In this document: in pieces, positions 18,051-27,156 of the stretch
Layout of the letters: each line of letters opens with the position of its first letter
How positions within the stretch are numbered: position 1 is the first letter of the stretch
Origin: Clavibacter michiganensis
GTDB taxonomy: Bacteria; Actinomycetota; Actinomycetes; Actinomycetales; Microbacteriaceae
Length of the DNA: 64,000 nt
Assembly: GCF_002151125.1 (NCBI RefSeq)
Contig: NZ_MDJZ01000016.1
Coordinates: forward strand, 1 to 64,000
Direction of reading: 5' to 3'
Program-made: the position numbers and the translations under genes
Notes under the pieces: model-generated
Told to the model about the DNA's origin: nothing
Databases searched by the model: none
The model's input: the letters and a program-made list of their open reading frames with translations, nothing else

Positions 18051-18791
18051 ATGCCCCGACTCCCCGCCCTCCTCCTCCCCGCCCTCGCGCTCCCCGGCGT
18101 CGCCGCACGTGTGGGGGAGTTCCTCTACCGCCGGGCCGACGCGTCCGGCGACATCCACCCGGACGATGCCGCGCACGGCACCGTCGCGGGCCCGGACGCC
18201 GACCGCATCGCGGTCCTCGGGGAGACCGGCATGATCAGCCTCGGCGTCCGCACCCACCAGATCTCGCTGCCCGCGTTCCTCGCGCGCCAGCACGCGCGGC
18301 GCGTCGGACGCGGCGTCGCGTGGTCGAGCTCGTCGCTGCCGGGCTCGCGCCTCCGCGAGGCGCCCGCGGTGATCGCCCGCGCCGGATCCGACCTCGCGCG
18401 GGTGGACGCGGTCGTGCTCCTCGCGGGGATCACCGACGTGCTGCGCGTCACGTCCACCCGCGCGTGGACCCGGGACATGCGGCGCGCGATCGAGGCGCTG
18501 CGGACGCATCTGCCGGAGGGCGCGTGGATCCTCGTGGCCGACATCCCGCCCCTCGACAACGCCGGGAGCCTCTCGAGGCCGGCGCGCCTGGCCGCGGGGC
18601 TCCACGCGCAGGCGCTCAACCGGCACACCCGCGAGGTGGTGGACGACCTGCCCTTCACCCGCGTGGTCACGTTCCCCGAGGAGCTGACGCGCTCGCTGTG
18701 GCGGCCGGAGTCGGAGGAGAGCCGGTACCAGGGGACGTACCGGGTCTGGGGCGCGCACCTCGCGGAGGCGCTCGTGGACTCCCGGGGCTGA
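18051..18791 (+). CDS. SGNH/GDSL hydrolase-like protein with altered catalytic blocks
   Basis: A 246-aa protein with the layout of an actinobacterial SGNH hydrolase. However, block I reads VLGETGMISLG where GDSxxxG is expected, so the nucleophile Ser is replaced by Thr and the Asp by Glu. Block III reads LLAGITDVLR in place of GxND, and the C-terminal region (ESRYQGTYRVWGAHLA) lacks the Asp-x-x-His pair. The N-terminus is hydrophobic (LPALLLPALALPGVA) and could be a membrane anchor. It is either a pseudoenzyme or uses other residues. A longer start at 17985 is possible. Confidence 0.7.
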   Translation: MPRLPALLLPALALPGVAARVGEFLYRRADASGDIHPDDAAHGTVAGPDADRIAVLGETGMISLGVRTHQISLPAFLARQHARRVGRGVAWSSSSLPGSRLREAPAVIARAGSDLARVDAVVLLAGITDVLRVTSTRAWTRDMRRAIEALRTHLPEGAWILVADIPPLDNAGSLSRPARLAAGLHAQALNRHTREVVDDLPFTRVVTFPEELTRSLWRPESEESRYQGTYRVWGAHLAEALVDSRG

Positions 18792-18833
18792 GCCGGAGGC
18801 GATCGCGGGCGACCCGCGGGTTGTCCGCGGACG

Positions 18834-18852
18834 TGAGGTTAGGCTAACCTCA
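18834..18852. promoter_or_regulatory. IdeR/DtxR iron box
   Basis: TGAGGTTAGGCTAACCTCA is a perfect 9-1-9 palindrome matching the DtxR/IdeR consensus. It covers the likely -10 (TAACCT, 18845-18850) of the iron importer operon, with TTGTCC as -35 18 bases upstream. Iron-loaded IdeR would shut the operon off. Confidence 0.9.
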
Positions 18853-18857
18853 CCTGC

Positions 18858-19796
18858 GTGACCTCCCCTGCCCCGACCGCCCCGATCGCGCGCGCCGTGG
18901 ATCCGGATCCGTCGCGGGATCCCGCCGGAGCCCCCGCCGCCGCATGCGCCCTCGAGGCCCGCGAGATCACGGTCGCGTACGGCGACACGGAGGTCGTGCA
19001 CGGGGCTGGCCTCGAGATCCGGCCGGGCTGCGTCACCGCGCTCGTCGGGCCGAACGGCAGCGGGAAGTCGACGCTGCTGCGCACGATGGCCCGGCTGCAG
19101 GCGGCCCGCTCCGGGTCGCTCGTGCTGCGCGGCGGCGGCGGCGACGGCGACGGCACGACCGCGGGTGACGCCGGCACGGAGACCGACGCCCTCGACCTCT
19201 CCCTCCGCCGCTTCGCCCGCCGCGTCGCCCTCCTCACGCAGGGCAGGCCCACGCCCGGCGGCCTCAGCGTCCGCGACGTCGTCGAGTTCGGCCGCTACCC
19301 GCACCGCGGCCGCTTCGGCGGGGCGGATCCCGAGGGCCGCGCCGCCGTCGACCGTGCGCTCGACCTCACCGGCCTCGTCGCCCTCGCCGACCGCGGCGTC
19401 GACCAGCTCTCCGGCGGCCAGCTCCAGCGCGTCTGGCTCGCCAGCTGCCTCGCCCAGGAGACCGGCGTGCTGCTCCTCGACGAGCCCACCACCTACCTCG
19501 ACCTCCGCTACCAGGTGGAGCTCCTCGACCTGGTGCGCGACCTCGCCGACGACGGCATCGCCGTCGGCGTCGTCCTCCACGACCTCGATCAGGCCGCCGC
19601 GCTCGCCGACACCGTCGCGCTGCTCTCCGACGGCCGGATCGTGAAGACCGGCACCCCATCCGAGGTGCTGACCCCCGACCTCCTCACCGAGGTCTACGGC
19701 ATCCCCGTCGAGGTCCACGCGGACCCGACGACGGGCAGCCTGCGCACCCGCGCGGTCGCCCGCCACCACCACAGGAACGAGAGGCTCCACCCGTGA
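18858..19796 (+). CDS. Iron-siderophore ABC transporter ATP-binding protein
   Basis: FepC/FecE-type ATPase (312 aa) that drives ferric-siderophore import. Walker A is GPNGSGKST, signature LSGGQLQRVWLA, Walker B LLLDEPTTYLDL, with a switch His in VGVVLHDLDQA. The loop after Walker A carries an unusual Gly/Asp-rich insert (about residues 92-112). The GTG start is only 7 bases past the -10, so the transcript is probably leaderless. It is first in a three-gene operon under the iron box. Confidence 0.94.
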   Translation: MTSPAPTAPIARAVDPDPSRDPAGAPAAACALEAREITVAYGDTEVVHGAGLEIRPGCVTALVGPNGSGKSTLLRTMARLQAARSGSLVLRGGGGDGDGTTAGDAGTETDALDLSLRRFARRVALLTQGRPTPGGLSVRDVVEFGRYPHRGRFGGADPEGRAAVDRALDLTGLVALADRGVDQLSGGQLQRVWLASCLAQETGVLLLDEPTTYLDLRYQVELLDLVRDLADDGIAVGVVLHDLDQAAALADTVALLSDGRIVKTGTPSEVLTPDLLTEVYGIPVEVHADPTTGSLRTRAVARHHHRNERLHP

Positions 19797-20782
19797 TCAC
19801 GAGACGACGAACCCTGGCGATGACCGCCCTCGCCGCCGCGACAGCGCTCACGCTGACCGCATGCGGCACCACCGAGGAGGCATCGACGGGCTCCGGCACG
19901 ACGCCGAGCGGCGAGCAGATCACGCTCACCGACGGCACCGGCGCGGAGGTCACGCTCGACGGGCCCGCGACCAAGGTCGTCGGCACCGAGTGGAACGTCG
20001 TGGAGAACCTCGTGTCGCTGGGCGTGGATCCCGTGGGCATCGCCGACGTCGAGGGCTACTCCGCGTGGTCGTCCGCCGTGCCGCTCGTGAACGAGCCCGC
20101 CGACATCGGCACGCGCGGCGAGCCGAGCGTGGAGGCCATCGCGTCGCTCGCGCCCGACCTCATCGTCGCGACCACCGACCTCCCGGCCGACGCCGTGGAG
20201 CAGCTCAAGGCGATCGCGCCGGTGCTGCAGATCAACTCGGCCGACGGCTCGAAGCAGATCCAGCAGAGCGAGGACAACCTCGAGCTCATCGCGAAGGCGA
20301 CGGGCACCGAGGACCAGGCGAACGAGGTCATCGACGCCTACGACCAGGCCGTCACGGACGCGAAGGCGGAGCTCGACGCGGCCGGGCTCGCGGGATCCCG
20401 GTTCCTGTTCGCGGACGCGTACGTGGACGCCGGCGCGGTCACCATCCGCCCGTTCGGGAAGGGCTCGCTCATCGGCGACGTCACGACCGAGCTCGGCCTC
20501 GAGAACGCGTGGACGGGCGAGGTCGACCCCGCCTACGGCCTCGGATCCACCGACGTCGAGGGCCTCACCACCGTCGGCGACGTGCAGTTCCTCTACAACT
20601 CCAACTCCACGCAGGGCGACGACCCGTTCGCCACCACGCTCGCGGGCAACGCCGTCTGGCAGTCCCTGCCGTTCGTGACGGCCGGCGACGTGCACCGCAT
20701 GCCCGACGGCATCTGGGCGTTCGGCGGCCCGGCCTCGATGACGGCGTACGCGAAGGCCGTCACCGACCTGCTCGTCGGCTGA
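19793..20782 (+). CDS. Iron-siderophore ABC transporter substrate-binding lipoprotein
   Basis: Class III binding protein (329 aa) that captures ferric siderophore outside the membrane. The lipobox LTACGTTEE gives lipidation at Cys23 or so. Typical features include VVGTEWNVVENLVSLGVDPVG and LAPDLIVATTD. The GTG start overlaps the ATPase stop (GTGA), indicating translational coupling. The siderophore type cannot be told from sequence. Confidence 0.93.
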   Translation: MITRRRTLAMTALAAATALTLTACGTTEEASTGSGTTPSGEQITLTDGTGAEVTLDGPATKVVGTEWNVVENLVSLGVDPVGIADVEGYSAWSSAVPLVNEPADIGTRGEPSVEAIASLAPDLIVATTDLPADAVEQLKAIAPVLQINSADGSKQIQQSEDNLELIAKATGTEDQANEVIDAYDQAVTDAKAELDAAGLAGSRFLFADAYVDAGAVTIRPFGKGSLIGDVTTELGLENAWTGEVDPAYGLGSTDVEGLTTVGDVQFLYNSNSTQGDDPFATTLAGNAVWQSLPFVTAGDVHRMPDGIWAFGGPASMTAYAKAVTDLLVG

Positions 20783-20801
20783 CCCGCACCCCGTCGATCC
20801 G

Positions 20802-22958
20802 ATGACCGCTCCCGTCCGCACCGCGCCTCCGCCGGCCGACGCGCCTCCCGCGTCCGCCGGCCGGGCGTCGATCCCGGATCCCGTCCCGTCGCTCGCCGCC
20901 GTCGCGCGCGCCGACGGGGCCGGCCGGATCCCGGTGCGGGCGGTCGCGGTCGTCGGCCTGCTCGCGCTCCTCGTGGCGGTGCTCGCGGTGATCGACGTCA
21001 CGCAGGGCACCGCCGCCGTGGGCCCGCGGGAGGTGTGGGAGGCGCTCACCGGGCGCGCGACGCCGGGCGACGCGTCCGTCGTGGTCGCGTCGCGGCTGCC
21101 GCGCATGGCCGCGGGGATCCTCGTGGGCCTCGCCCTCGGCGCGGCCGGCGCCGCCCTCCAGACGGTGAGCCGCAACGTGCTCGCCTCGCCCGACACCCTC
21201 GCCGTCAACGCCGGCGCCTACGCGGCCCTCGCGGTCGCGGCGGTCACCGGGCTCACGCTGCCGGTGCTCGCGGGCGCGGGCGTCGCGTTCGTCGGAGGGC
21301 TGGTCGCGGCGGCTGTCGTGCTCGCGGTCTCGGGCCTCGGATCCGGCACGGTGCGCCTCGTCCTCGCTGGCAGCGCGCTCGCGCTCGGGCTCGGATCCGT
21401 CACCAGCGCGCTCCTCCTCCTCTTCCCGCAGCAGACCTCGGGCCTCTACCGCTGGGGCCAGGGCGGCATCGGCCAGAACGGCTTCGACGCGGTCGCGCAG
21501 ATGGCGCCCGTCGTGGTGGTCGCGCTCGGGATCCTGCTCCTCATCACCCGCCGGCTCGACGCGCTCGGGCTCGGCGACGACGCGGCCCGCAGCCTCGGCG
21601 TCCACGTGCGGGCGACCCGGGTGATCGCCGTGCTCGCCTCGGTGCTGCTCGCCGCCGCCGCGGTGACGGTCGCCGGGCCCATCGGCTTCGTCGGCCTGTA
21701 CGCGCCCGCGTTCGCGCGGCCTCTCCGCCGGCTCGTGCCGGGCGTCCGCCGCTCGTGGGTCTTCATCCCGGTCGCCGGGCTCATGGGCGCCGCCGTCGTG
21801 CTCCTCGCCGACGTGCTGCTGCGCGCGGTCGTCGGCGCCGAGGCGTCGGTCGCCGTGCCGACCGGGCTCGTCACCTCCCTCATCGGCGCGATCGTGCTCG
21901 TGGTGCTCGCCGTGCGCACCCGCGACAGCGCGACGCCCGCGCCCACCGAGCGGCACGGCGTGATCACCCGTCGTCGCGCCGCGCTCGTGGTCGGCGCCCT
22001 CGTCGCGGTGCTGGTCGGCCTCCTCCTCGCCTCCGTGCTCCTCGGTGACGCGAAGCTGCTCCTCGGCGACCTCGTGAACGGGATCCGCGGCACCGCCGGC
22101 CCCGTCGTCAGCTACGTGCTCGACACCCGCGTGCCCCGCGTGCTCGCCGCCGTGCTCGCGGGCGCCGCGCTCGCCCTCGCCGGCGTGCTCGTGCAGGCCG
22201 TGACCCGGAACCCGCTCGCGGATCCCGCGATCCTCGGCGTCTCCGGCGGCGCGGGCCTCGGCGCCGTGCTGTTCGTGACCACCGCGCCGCTCGCATCCGG
22301 CTGGGGCATCGCGGGCGCGGCCGGGCTGGGCGCGCTCGCCGCGGCGGCCGTCGTGTTCGGCCTCGCGGCGCGCGGCGGCTTCCCGCAGAACCGGCTCGTG
22401 CTCATCGGCGTCGGCGTCTCCGCGGGCACGGCCGCGGCGATCAGCATGGTCATCGTGCTCACCGATCAGTTCAACGGGGCGAAGGCGCTCACCTGGCTGT
22501 CGGGATCCACCTACGGCCGCGGCTTCGACGACGCCCTGCCGGTGCTGGTCGCGCTCGTGCTCGCGGTGGCCGTCGCGGCGCCGCGGCATCGGATGCTGGA
22601 TCTCGTCGCCCTCGACGACGACACCCCGCGCCTCCTCGGCGTCTCGCTCGGCCGCTCGCGCCTGCTCGCCCTCTCCGTCGCGGTCGTGCTGACGGCGACG
22701 GCGGTCGCGGCGGTCGGCGTGATCGGCTTCGTCGGCCTGGTCGCGCCGCACGCGGCCCGCGCGCTCGTCGGATCCCGCCACGCACGCGTGCTGCCCGTCG
22801 CGATCCTCCTGGGTGCCGCCCTCGTGACCCTCGCCGACCTGCTCGGCCGCACCGTGATCGCCCCGGGCCAGCTCGGCGCCGGCCTCGTGACCGCGCTCGT
22901 CGGCACGCCGTACTTCGTGTGGCTGCTGTGGCGGGGGCGGACGGCGCGGGGGCGCTAG
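20802..22958 (+). CDS. Fused FecCD-family iron ABC permease (FhuB-like)
   Basis: Membrane channel of the importer (718 aa). It is two FecCD permeases in one chain: the first half covers about residues 40-370 (LPRMAAGILVGLALGAAGA, GPIGFVGLYAPAFAR), the second about 390-718 (RVPRVLAAVLAGAALALAG, VIGFVGLVAPHAAR). Each half should have about nine membrane helices. Separate permeases are usual, so the fusion replaces a heterodimer, as in E. coli FhuB. The stop codon overlaps the convergent gene's stop by 4 bases. Confidence 0.94.
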   Translation: MTAPVRTAPPPADAPPASAGRASIPDPVPSLAAVARADGAGRIPVRAVAVVGLLALLVAVLAVIDVTQGTAAVGPREVWEALTGRATPGDASVVVASRLPRMAAGILVGLALGAAGAALQTVSRNVLASPDTLAVNAGAYAALAVAAVTGLTLPVLAGAGVAFVGGLVAAAVVLAVSGLGSGTVRLVLAGSALALGLGSVTSALLLLFPQQTSGLYRWGQGGIGQNGFDAVAQMAPVVVVALGILLLITRRLDALGLGDDAARSLGVHVRATRVIAVLASVLLAAAAVTVAGPIGFVGLYAPAFARPLRRLVPGVRRSWVFIPVAGLMGAAVVLLADVLLRAVVGAEASVAVPTGLVTSLIGAIVLVVLAVRTRDSATPAPTERHGVITRRRAALVVGALVAVLVGLLLASVLLGDAKLLLGDLVNGIRGTAGPVVSYVLDTRVPRVLAAVLAGAALALAGVLVQAVTRNPLADPAILGVSGGAGLGAVLFVTTAPLASGWGIAGAAGLGALAAAAVVFGLAARGGFPQNRLVLIGVGVSAGTAAAISMVIVLTDQFNGAKALTWLSGSTYGRGFDDALPVLVALVLAVAVAAPRHRMLDLVALDDDTPRLLGVSLGRSRLLALSVAVVLTATAVAAVGVIGFVGLVAPHAARALVGSRHARVLPVAILLGAALVTLADLLGRTVIAPGQLGAGLVTALVGTPYFVWLLWRGRTARGR

Positions 22959-23803
22959 CCGGCGGGATCGTGCAACGTGCCCGCCGCGCAGCGCCGGGCG
23001 AAGTTCGCCAGCGCGTGGTCGCGGAGGGCCGGATCCCCGGCCAGCTCCGCGGCCGCGGCCACCTGAAGGGGGAGGGACGCGCGGTGGGCCTTCGCCCGCG
23101 CGAGCACGTCCGCGGGCACGATCTGCGCTACGGCGGCAGCGCCGTAGGAGCCGACGAGGGGCGCGGCGTCCACCGCCGGATCCGCCGCCGCGGCGTGGTC
23201 GAGGTCGATGAGGCCGGGGTCGTCGCGTGCATCCCACACGACGTTGTGCGGCCCGAGGTCGCCGTGGACCAGGGAGCGGGGCGCGTCGTCGGAGGAGGTC
23301 ACGACCTCGCGGACCACCGCCCGGGCCGTCGCGCGCAGGTCGGAGCCGGCCGTGATGCGGTCCACGACCTCCGGCCACGCGGATCCGCCGCACCACGTGC
23401 GCGCCGGCGGCAGCCCGGAGGTGGGCAGGGGTGCAGCCGCGAGGTCGGCCAGCACGTCGGCGAAGGGCCCGCGGACCTCGTGCCACGGTCGATCCGCGTC
23501 CACGGTCCCCTCGACGAAGGTGCAGGCCATCGCCGACCACGCGCCCCCGTCCACCGTGCCGATGAGCCGCGGGATGCGCGTCGCGAGCCCCAGGGCGCCC
23601 ACCGTCCGCAGCACGTCGGCCTCGCGGAGGATCCGCGCGCGGTGGTCCGCCGCGGAGGACACGCGCACGACCCCGGTCCCGCCCAGCACCGCGACGTGGT
23701 GGAAGGCGCCGTGGCGGTGGACGGCGTCCGCCCACGCGAGGTCCGGCCACGTCCGCCGGAGGACGGGCCACGCCCGGGACGCGTCCTGCTCGAGGGTGCT
23801 CAT
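22955..23803 (-). CDS. Aminoglycoside phosphotransferase-fold protein (1)
   Basis: Kinase-like protein of the APH/choline-kinase family (282 aa). The catalytic loop HGDLGPHNVVWD and metal-binding LIDLDHAA are intact, so it is likely an active small-molecule kinase. Substrate could be an aminoglycoside, a sugar or another metabolite; nothing in the context decides. It converges with the iron permease gene with overlapping stops. The ATG at 23803 starts directly before the domain. Confidence 0.8.
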   Translation of the reverse strand: MSTLEQDASRAWPVLRRTWPDLAWADAVHRHGAFHHVAVLGGTGVVRVSSAADHRARILREADVLRTVGALGLATRIPRLIGTVDGGAWSAMACTFVEGTVDADRPWHEVRGPFADVLADLAAAPLPTSGLPPARTWCGGSAWPEVVDRITAGSDLRATARAVVREVVTSSDDAPRSLVHGDLGPHNVVWDARDDPGLIDLDHAAAADPAVDAAPLVGSYGAAAVAQIVPADVLARAKAHRASLPLQVAAAAELAGDPALRDHALANFARRCAAGTLHDPAG

Positions 23804-23957
23804 CCCCCGCAGTCTCCCATCGCCGCGCACGCGGCAGGGATCCGGGGCGGCCCGACGGAGGGTCCACCCGGGCCGCCCGATGGTGGGGTCAACCCCACCC
23901 CCGATCCGGGAGCGGGCAGGATGGGTCCCGCGCCGGCGCCCCGCGAGGCTGGGTGAC

Positions 23958-25475
23958 ATGAACGAGACATCTCCCACCACCGAGGCCGAAACGAACCCCG
24001 TGCCACCTGGATCCCTCCCCGACGCCGCGTCCGCCGACGCCGACGCCGACGCCGACGCACGACCCGACGCCGCCCCGCCCGCCGCCCCTCCCTCCGCGCC
24101 CCGCCGCCGCTCCTTCTACGGCGACGCCTGGCGGCACCTCCCGCGGGACCTCGGGTACCTCGCGCTCACCGCGCTGCTGCTCGCCACCGTCTACTTCGCG
24201 CTCCCGGCCGTGGTCTACAGCCTCTTCGACTCGCTCCTGTGGTCGGCGTCGGGGCTGTTCGCGGCCGTCGCGCTGCTCGCCGCGCTCTTCGCGGCGCGCG
24301 GGCTGGGCGCGGTCGAGCGGGTGCGCATCGGGTGGGCCGAGCCCCGGCCGATCCGCCCCGTCGACTGGACGCCCAGGTGGCAGCAGAACCGCGCCATGCG
24401 GATCCTCTCGGCCGTCGCCAACCCGCATTACTGGCTGCACCTGCTGCACGCGGTCGTGGTCTACCCGCTGGTCGCCTTCGTGACGCTCGGCGCGGGCGCC
24501 CTGCTCGCCGCCGCCTTCCTCGGGCCGATCGCCGGCGGCATCGCGATCGCCGGCTACGGCTGGCGCTTCGAGCAGGTCCTCACCGACAACGGCTACGACG
24601 CGGGACGCTCCTTCGCCCTCGCGGCCGTCCTCGGCGTGGCGGCCATGATCCTGTCCGTGGTGCTGCTCCCGCTCTGGGCGCGCGGCGCGACCCTCGCCCA
24701 CTACTGGACCGACCACGCCCTCCTCGGCGGGTTCAAGTCCGACGTCCTCGAGCGCCGCGTGCAGGGGCTCGAGCAGTCCCGCGCCGGCGCCGTGACGGCG
24801 GAGGGGCAGACGCTCCGCCAGATCGAGCGCGACCTCCACGACGGGCCGCAGCAGCGGCTCGTGCGACTCCGCATGGACCTCGCCGCCGCCGAGCGCGCCC
24901 TGGACGCGGATCCCGAGCGGGCCAGGACGCTGATCCAGGAGGCCTCCGAGCACGCGCACGACACCCTCGAGGAGCTGCGCGCGCTGTCCCGCGGGTTCGC
25001 CCCGCCGATCCTCCTCGACCGCGGGCTGGTGGCGGCCCTCGAGGCCCTCGCCTCCCGGTCGCCCGTCCCCGTGGCGCTCCACGTCCACCTGCCCGAGGCC
25101 CTGGTGCTCCCGACCGAGGTCGAGCGGAACGTCTACTTCACCGTCAGCGAGCTCCTCACCAACGTCGCGAAGCACTCCGGCGCGACCCGGGCGGACGTCA
25201 CCCTGATGCTGATGCGCGACTTCGACGACAGCCGGGTGCTCGCCGCCCGGGTGACCGACGACGGCCAGGGCGGCGCGTCCGTGCAGGAGGGCCACGGCCT
25301 CGAGGGGCTCCTCGGCCGCATCGGCGCGCTCGACGGCGACGTGAGCATCTCCAGCCCGCAGGGCGGACCCACGCGGATCACCGCGCGTGTGCCCCTGCTC
25401 ACGCTGAACGGGGTCCCGACCGAGGGGACAGACGGCACCGGCCCGGTCGGCGCCGCACCCGCCCCCGCGGCGTGA
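23958..25475 (+). CDS. NarL-type sensor histidine kinase
   Basis: Membrane kinase (505 aa). The first 50 residues are Asp/Ala/Pro-rich with an ADADADADA repeat. Four to six membrane segments lie between about residues 70 and 250, in a sensor of the DUF4153/PspC-neighbour kind. The HisKA_3 box IERDLHDGPQQRLV places the phospho-His near residue 295. The ATPase domain has SELLTNVAKHSGAT and GHGLEGLLGRI. The stop is 27 bases before the response regulator start. Signal unknown; cell-envelope stress is a fair guess for this family. Confidence 0.92.
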   Translation: MNETSPTTEAETNPVPPGSLPDAASADADADADARPDAAPPAAPPSAPRRRSFYGDAWRHLPRDLGYLALTALLLATVYFALPAVVYSLFDSLLWSASGLFAAVALLAALFAARGLGAVERVRIGWAEPRPIRPVDWTPRWQQNRAMRILSAVANPHYWLHLLHAVVVYPLVAFVTLGAGALLAAAFLGPIAGGIAIAGYGWRFEQVLTDNGYDAGRSFALAAVLGVAAMILSVVLLPLWARGATLAHYWTDHALLGGFKSDVLERRVQGLEQSRAGAVTAEGQTLRQIERDLHDGPQQRLVRLRMDLAAAERALDADPERARTLIQEASEHAHDTLEELRALSRGFAPPILLDRGLVAALEALASRSPVPVALHVHLPEALVLPTEVERNVYFTVSELLTNVAKHSGATRADVTLMLMRDFDDSRVLAARVTDDGQGGASVQEGHGLEGLLGRIGALDGDVSISSPQGGPTRITARVPLLTLNGVPTEGTDGTGPVGAAPAPAA

Positions 25476-25488
25476 GCATCCCGCTCGC

Positions 25489-25494
25489 TACGCT
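25489..25494 (+). promoter_or_regulatory. -10 element for a leaderless response regulator transcript
   Basis: TACGCT lies 7 bases upstream of the ATG at 25502 with no ribosome site. The response regulator can thus be made independently from the kinase. Confidence 0.5.
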
Positions 25495-25501
25495 CGGGAC
25501 C

Positions 25502-26164
25502 ATGGACGACGGCCGGGATGCAGCGCGCATCCGGGCCGTCGTGGTCGACGACGCCGTGCTGCTCCGCGAGGGGCTCGCGCGCGTGCTCGTCGAGGCGGGC
25601 ATCGACGTGGTCGCGCAGCACAGGGACGCCGAGGGCTTCCTCGCCGCGCTGGCCGAGGACGCGCCCGACGTCGTGGTCATGGACGTCCGCATGCCGCCGA
25701 CGTACTCCGACGAGGGGATCCGCGCCACCGTCGAGGCCAGGCGCCGCGTCCCCGGGATCGGCGTGCTGCTGCTCTCCCAGTACGTCGAGGCCGCCTACGC
25801 CGAGGAGGTCCTCCGGAGCGGGACCGCCGGCATCGGCTACCTGCTCAAGGACCGGGTGACCCGGCTCGAGGAGATCGACGACGCCGTGCGCCGCATCGCC
25901 TCCGGCGGCACCGTGCTCGACCCCGAGGTGGTGACGCAGCTCATGGCCCGACGACGCGATCCCCTCACCGCGCTCACCCCGCGCGAGCGCGAGGTGCTCG
26001 GGCTCATGGCCGAGGGCCGCACCAACGCGGCGATCGGCCGGGCCCTGGTGATCGGGACCGGCGCGATCGAGAAGCACGTGACGAGCATCTTCGCCAAGCT
26101 CGGCCTCGAGGACACGGGCGAGGACCACCGCCGGGTCCTCGCCGTGCTCGCCTACCTCGGGTGA
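25502..26164 (+). CDS. LuxR/NarL-family response regulator
   Basis: Two-component regulator (220 aa), partner of the kinase at 23958. The receiver domain starts RAVVVDDAVLLREGLARV, and the phosphoacceptor Asp is in VVMDVRMPP near residue 60; the conserved Lys is in YLLKDRV. The C-terminal LuxR HTH reads LTPREREVLGLMAEGRTNAA and IEKHVTSIFAKLGL. Target genes are unknown; the small membrane gene that follows may be one. Confidence 0.94.
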   Translation: MDDGRDAARIRAVVVDDAVLLREGLARVLVEAGIDVVAQHRDAEGFLAALAEDAPDVVVMDVRMPPTYSDEGIRATVEARRRVPGIGVLLLSQYVEAAYAEEVLRSGTAGIGYLLKDRVTRLEEIDDAVRRIASGGTVLDPEVVTQLMARRRDPLTALTPREREVLGLMAEGRTNAAIGRALVIGTGAIEKHVTSIFAKLGLEDTGEDHRRVLAVLAYLG

Positions 26165-26186
26165 CCGGCCGGGCGACCCGCTCGCG

Positions 26187-26192
26187 TACGGT
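26187..26192 (+). promoter_or_regulatory. -10 element for the small membrane protein gene
   Basis: TACGGT lies 6 bases before the ATG at 26199 with no ribosome site, consistent with a leaderless transcript. Confidence 0.45.
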
Positions 26193-26198
26193 CGAGGC

Positions 26199-26429
26199 AT
26201 GACCCGTCCCGCGGCCGACCCCGCCGCCCGCATCCGCGCGACCCGCCGGGTACTCGTCGTCGTGCACGCCGTCCTCGCTGTCAGCCAGGCGGTGGTCGGC
26301 GTCCTGGCCTCCACGCTGACGGACGCCTCCGACGGCATCCGGGCCCTCGGCGTCGTGATGTTCGTCAGCGCCGCCCTGTCCGCGGTCCTGTGCGCGCTGT
26401 TCGTCGTCGCCCTGCGGCGCTCGCGCTAG
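26199..26429 (+). CDS. Small two-helix membrane protein
   Basis: Unrecognised 76-aa protein with two membrane helices (about 20-40 and 48-70), a basic N-terminus (RIRATRR) and a basic end (LRRSR), so both ends probably face the cytoplasm. It starts 34 bases after the response regulator stop. Function unknown. Confidence 0.65.
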   Translation: MTRPAADPAARIRATRRVLVVVHAVLAVSQAVVGVLASTLTDASDGIRALGVVMFVSAALSAVLCALFVVALRRSR

Positions 26430-26436
26430 CCGCGGA

Positions 26437-27012
26437 TCACGCGCCCAGCGGCTGCACGTACCGCCGGCACACGTGGACGCGCCGGAACCGCGCCCGCATC
26501 TCCGCCTCGCGTTCGATAGGTGCATGCAGGAACGCGAGCACCGGCCGGCCGAGGCCGTCGGGCGTCGTGAAGCCGGTCGTGTCGTCGCCCTCGCTCACGA
26601 AGACGTGCAGGTAGCGCGTCTCCTCGACGAAGCCGACCCGGCGGTACCAGGCGTTCGCGGCGGGATCCTCGCGGGTCCAGGCGTCGAGCTCGGTCGCGCC
26701 GGTGCCCGCGAGCAGCGGGAGCGCGACCTCGAGCAGCGCCGTCGCGACGCGGCGGCCCTGGTGGTCGGGGTGGACGGCGACGGTGTCGATGGTGGCGAGG
26801 CCGCCCTCGACGCCGATGTCGAGGATCCCGACGATCGTGCCGTCCGGATCCTCGGCGACGAGCGCGACGGACGGCTCGGCCGGATCCGGCCGGCGCGGCA
26901 GCACGTCGTCGAAGTACTGCGAGCCGAGGAAGGAGAGCGCGCGGCAGCGGATCCAGCCGGGCTCGTCGGCGGGGGAGTAGGCGCGGATGGTGGGCGCGGG
27001 GTGCGCGGGCAT
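26437..27012 (-). CDS. GNAT-family N-acetyltransferase
   Basis: Acetyl-CoA-dependent acetyltransferase (191 aa). The acetyl-CoA site is seen as VAVHPDHQGRRVATALLE, with the following ELDAWTREDPAANAWYRRVGF strand-helix. A C-terminal extension of about 40 residues after FVSEGDD is less typical. The ATG at 27012 has AGGACCCC upstream. Substrate unknown. Confidence 0.87.
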   Translation of the reverse strand: MPAHPAPTIRAYSPADEPGWIRCRALSFLGSQYFDDVLPRRPDPAEPSVALVAEDPDGTIVGILDIGVEGGLATIDTVAVHPDHQGRRVATALLEVALPLLAGTGATELDAWTREDPAANAWYRRVGFVEETRYLHVFVSEGDDTTGFTTPDGLGRPVLAFLHAPIEREAEMRARFRRVHVCRRYVQPLGA

Positions 27013-27156
27013 GCGGGGTCCTGTCGTCGAGGCACGCCGGACGGGATCGGCCGGGCGCGGGTGGAGGGGGAGCGAGGGCGGGCGCTCATCTCGACGACAT
27101 GCGCCCACCCTGCCGGACCCGCGCGCCGCGCGCCAGGGCCGCGCGCAGGATCCGCC

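Noticed and set aside
20760-23867. Open minus-strand frame of about 1035 codons
   Set aside because: It is antisense to the iron permease and shows low-complexity Arg/Glu/His composition.
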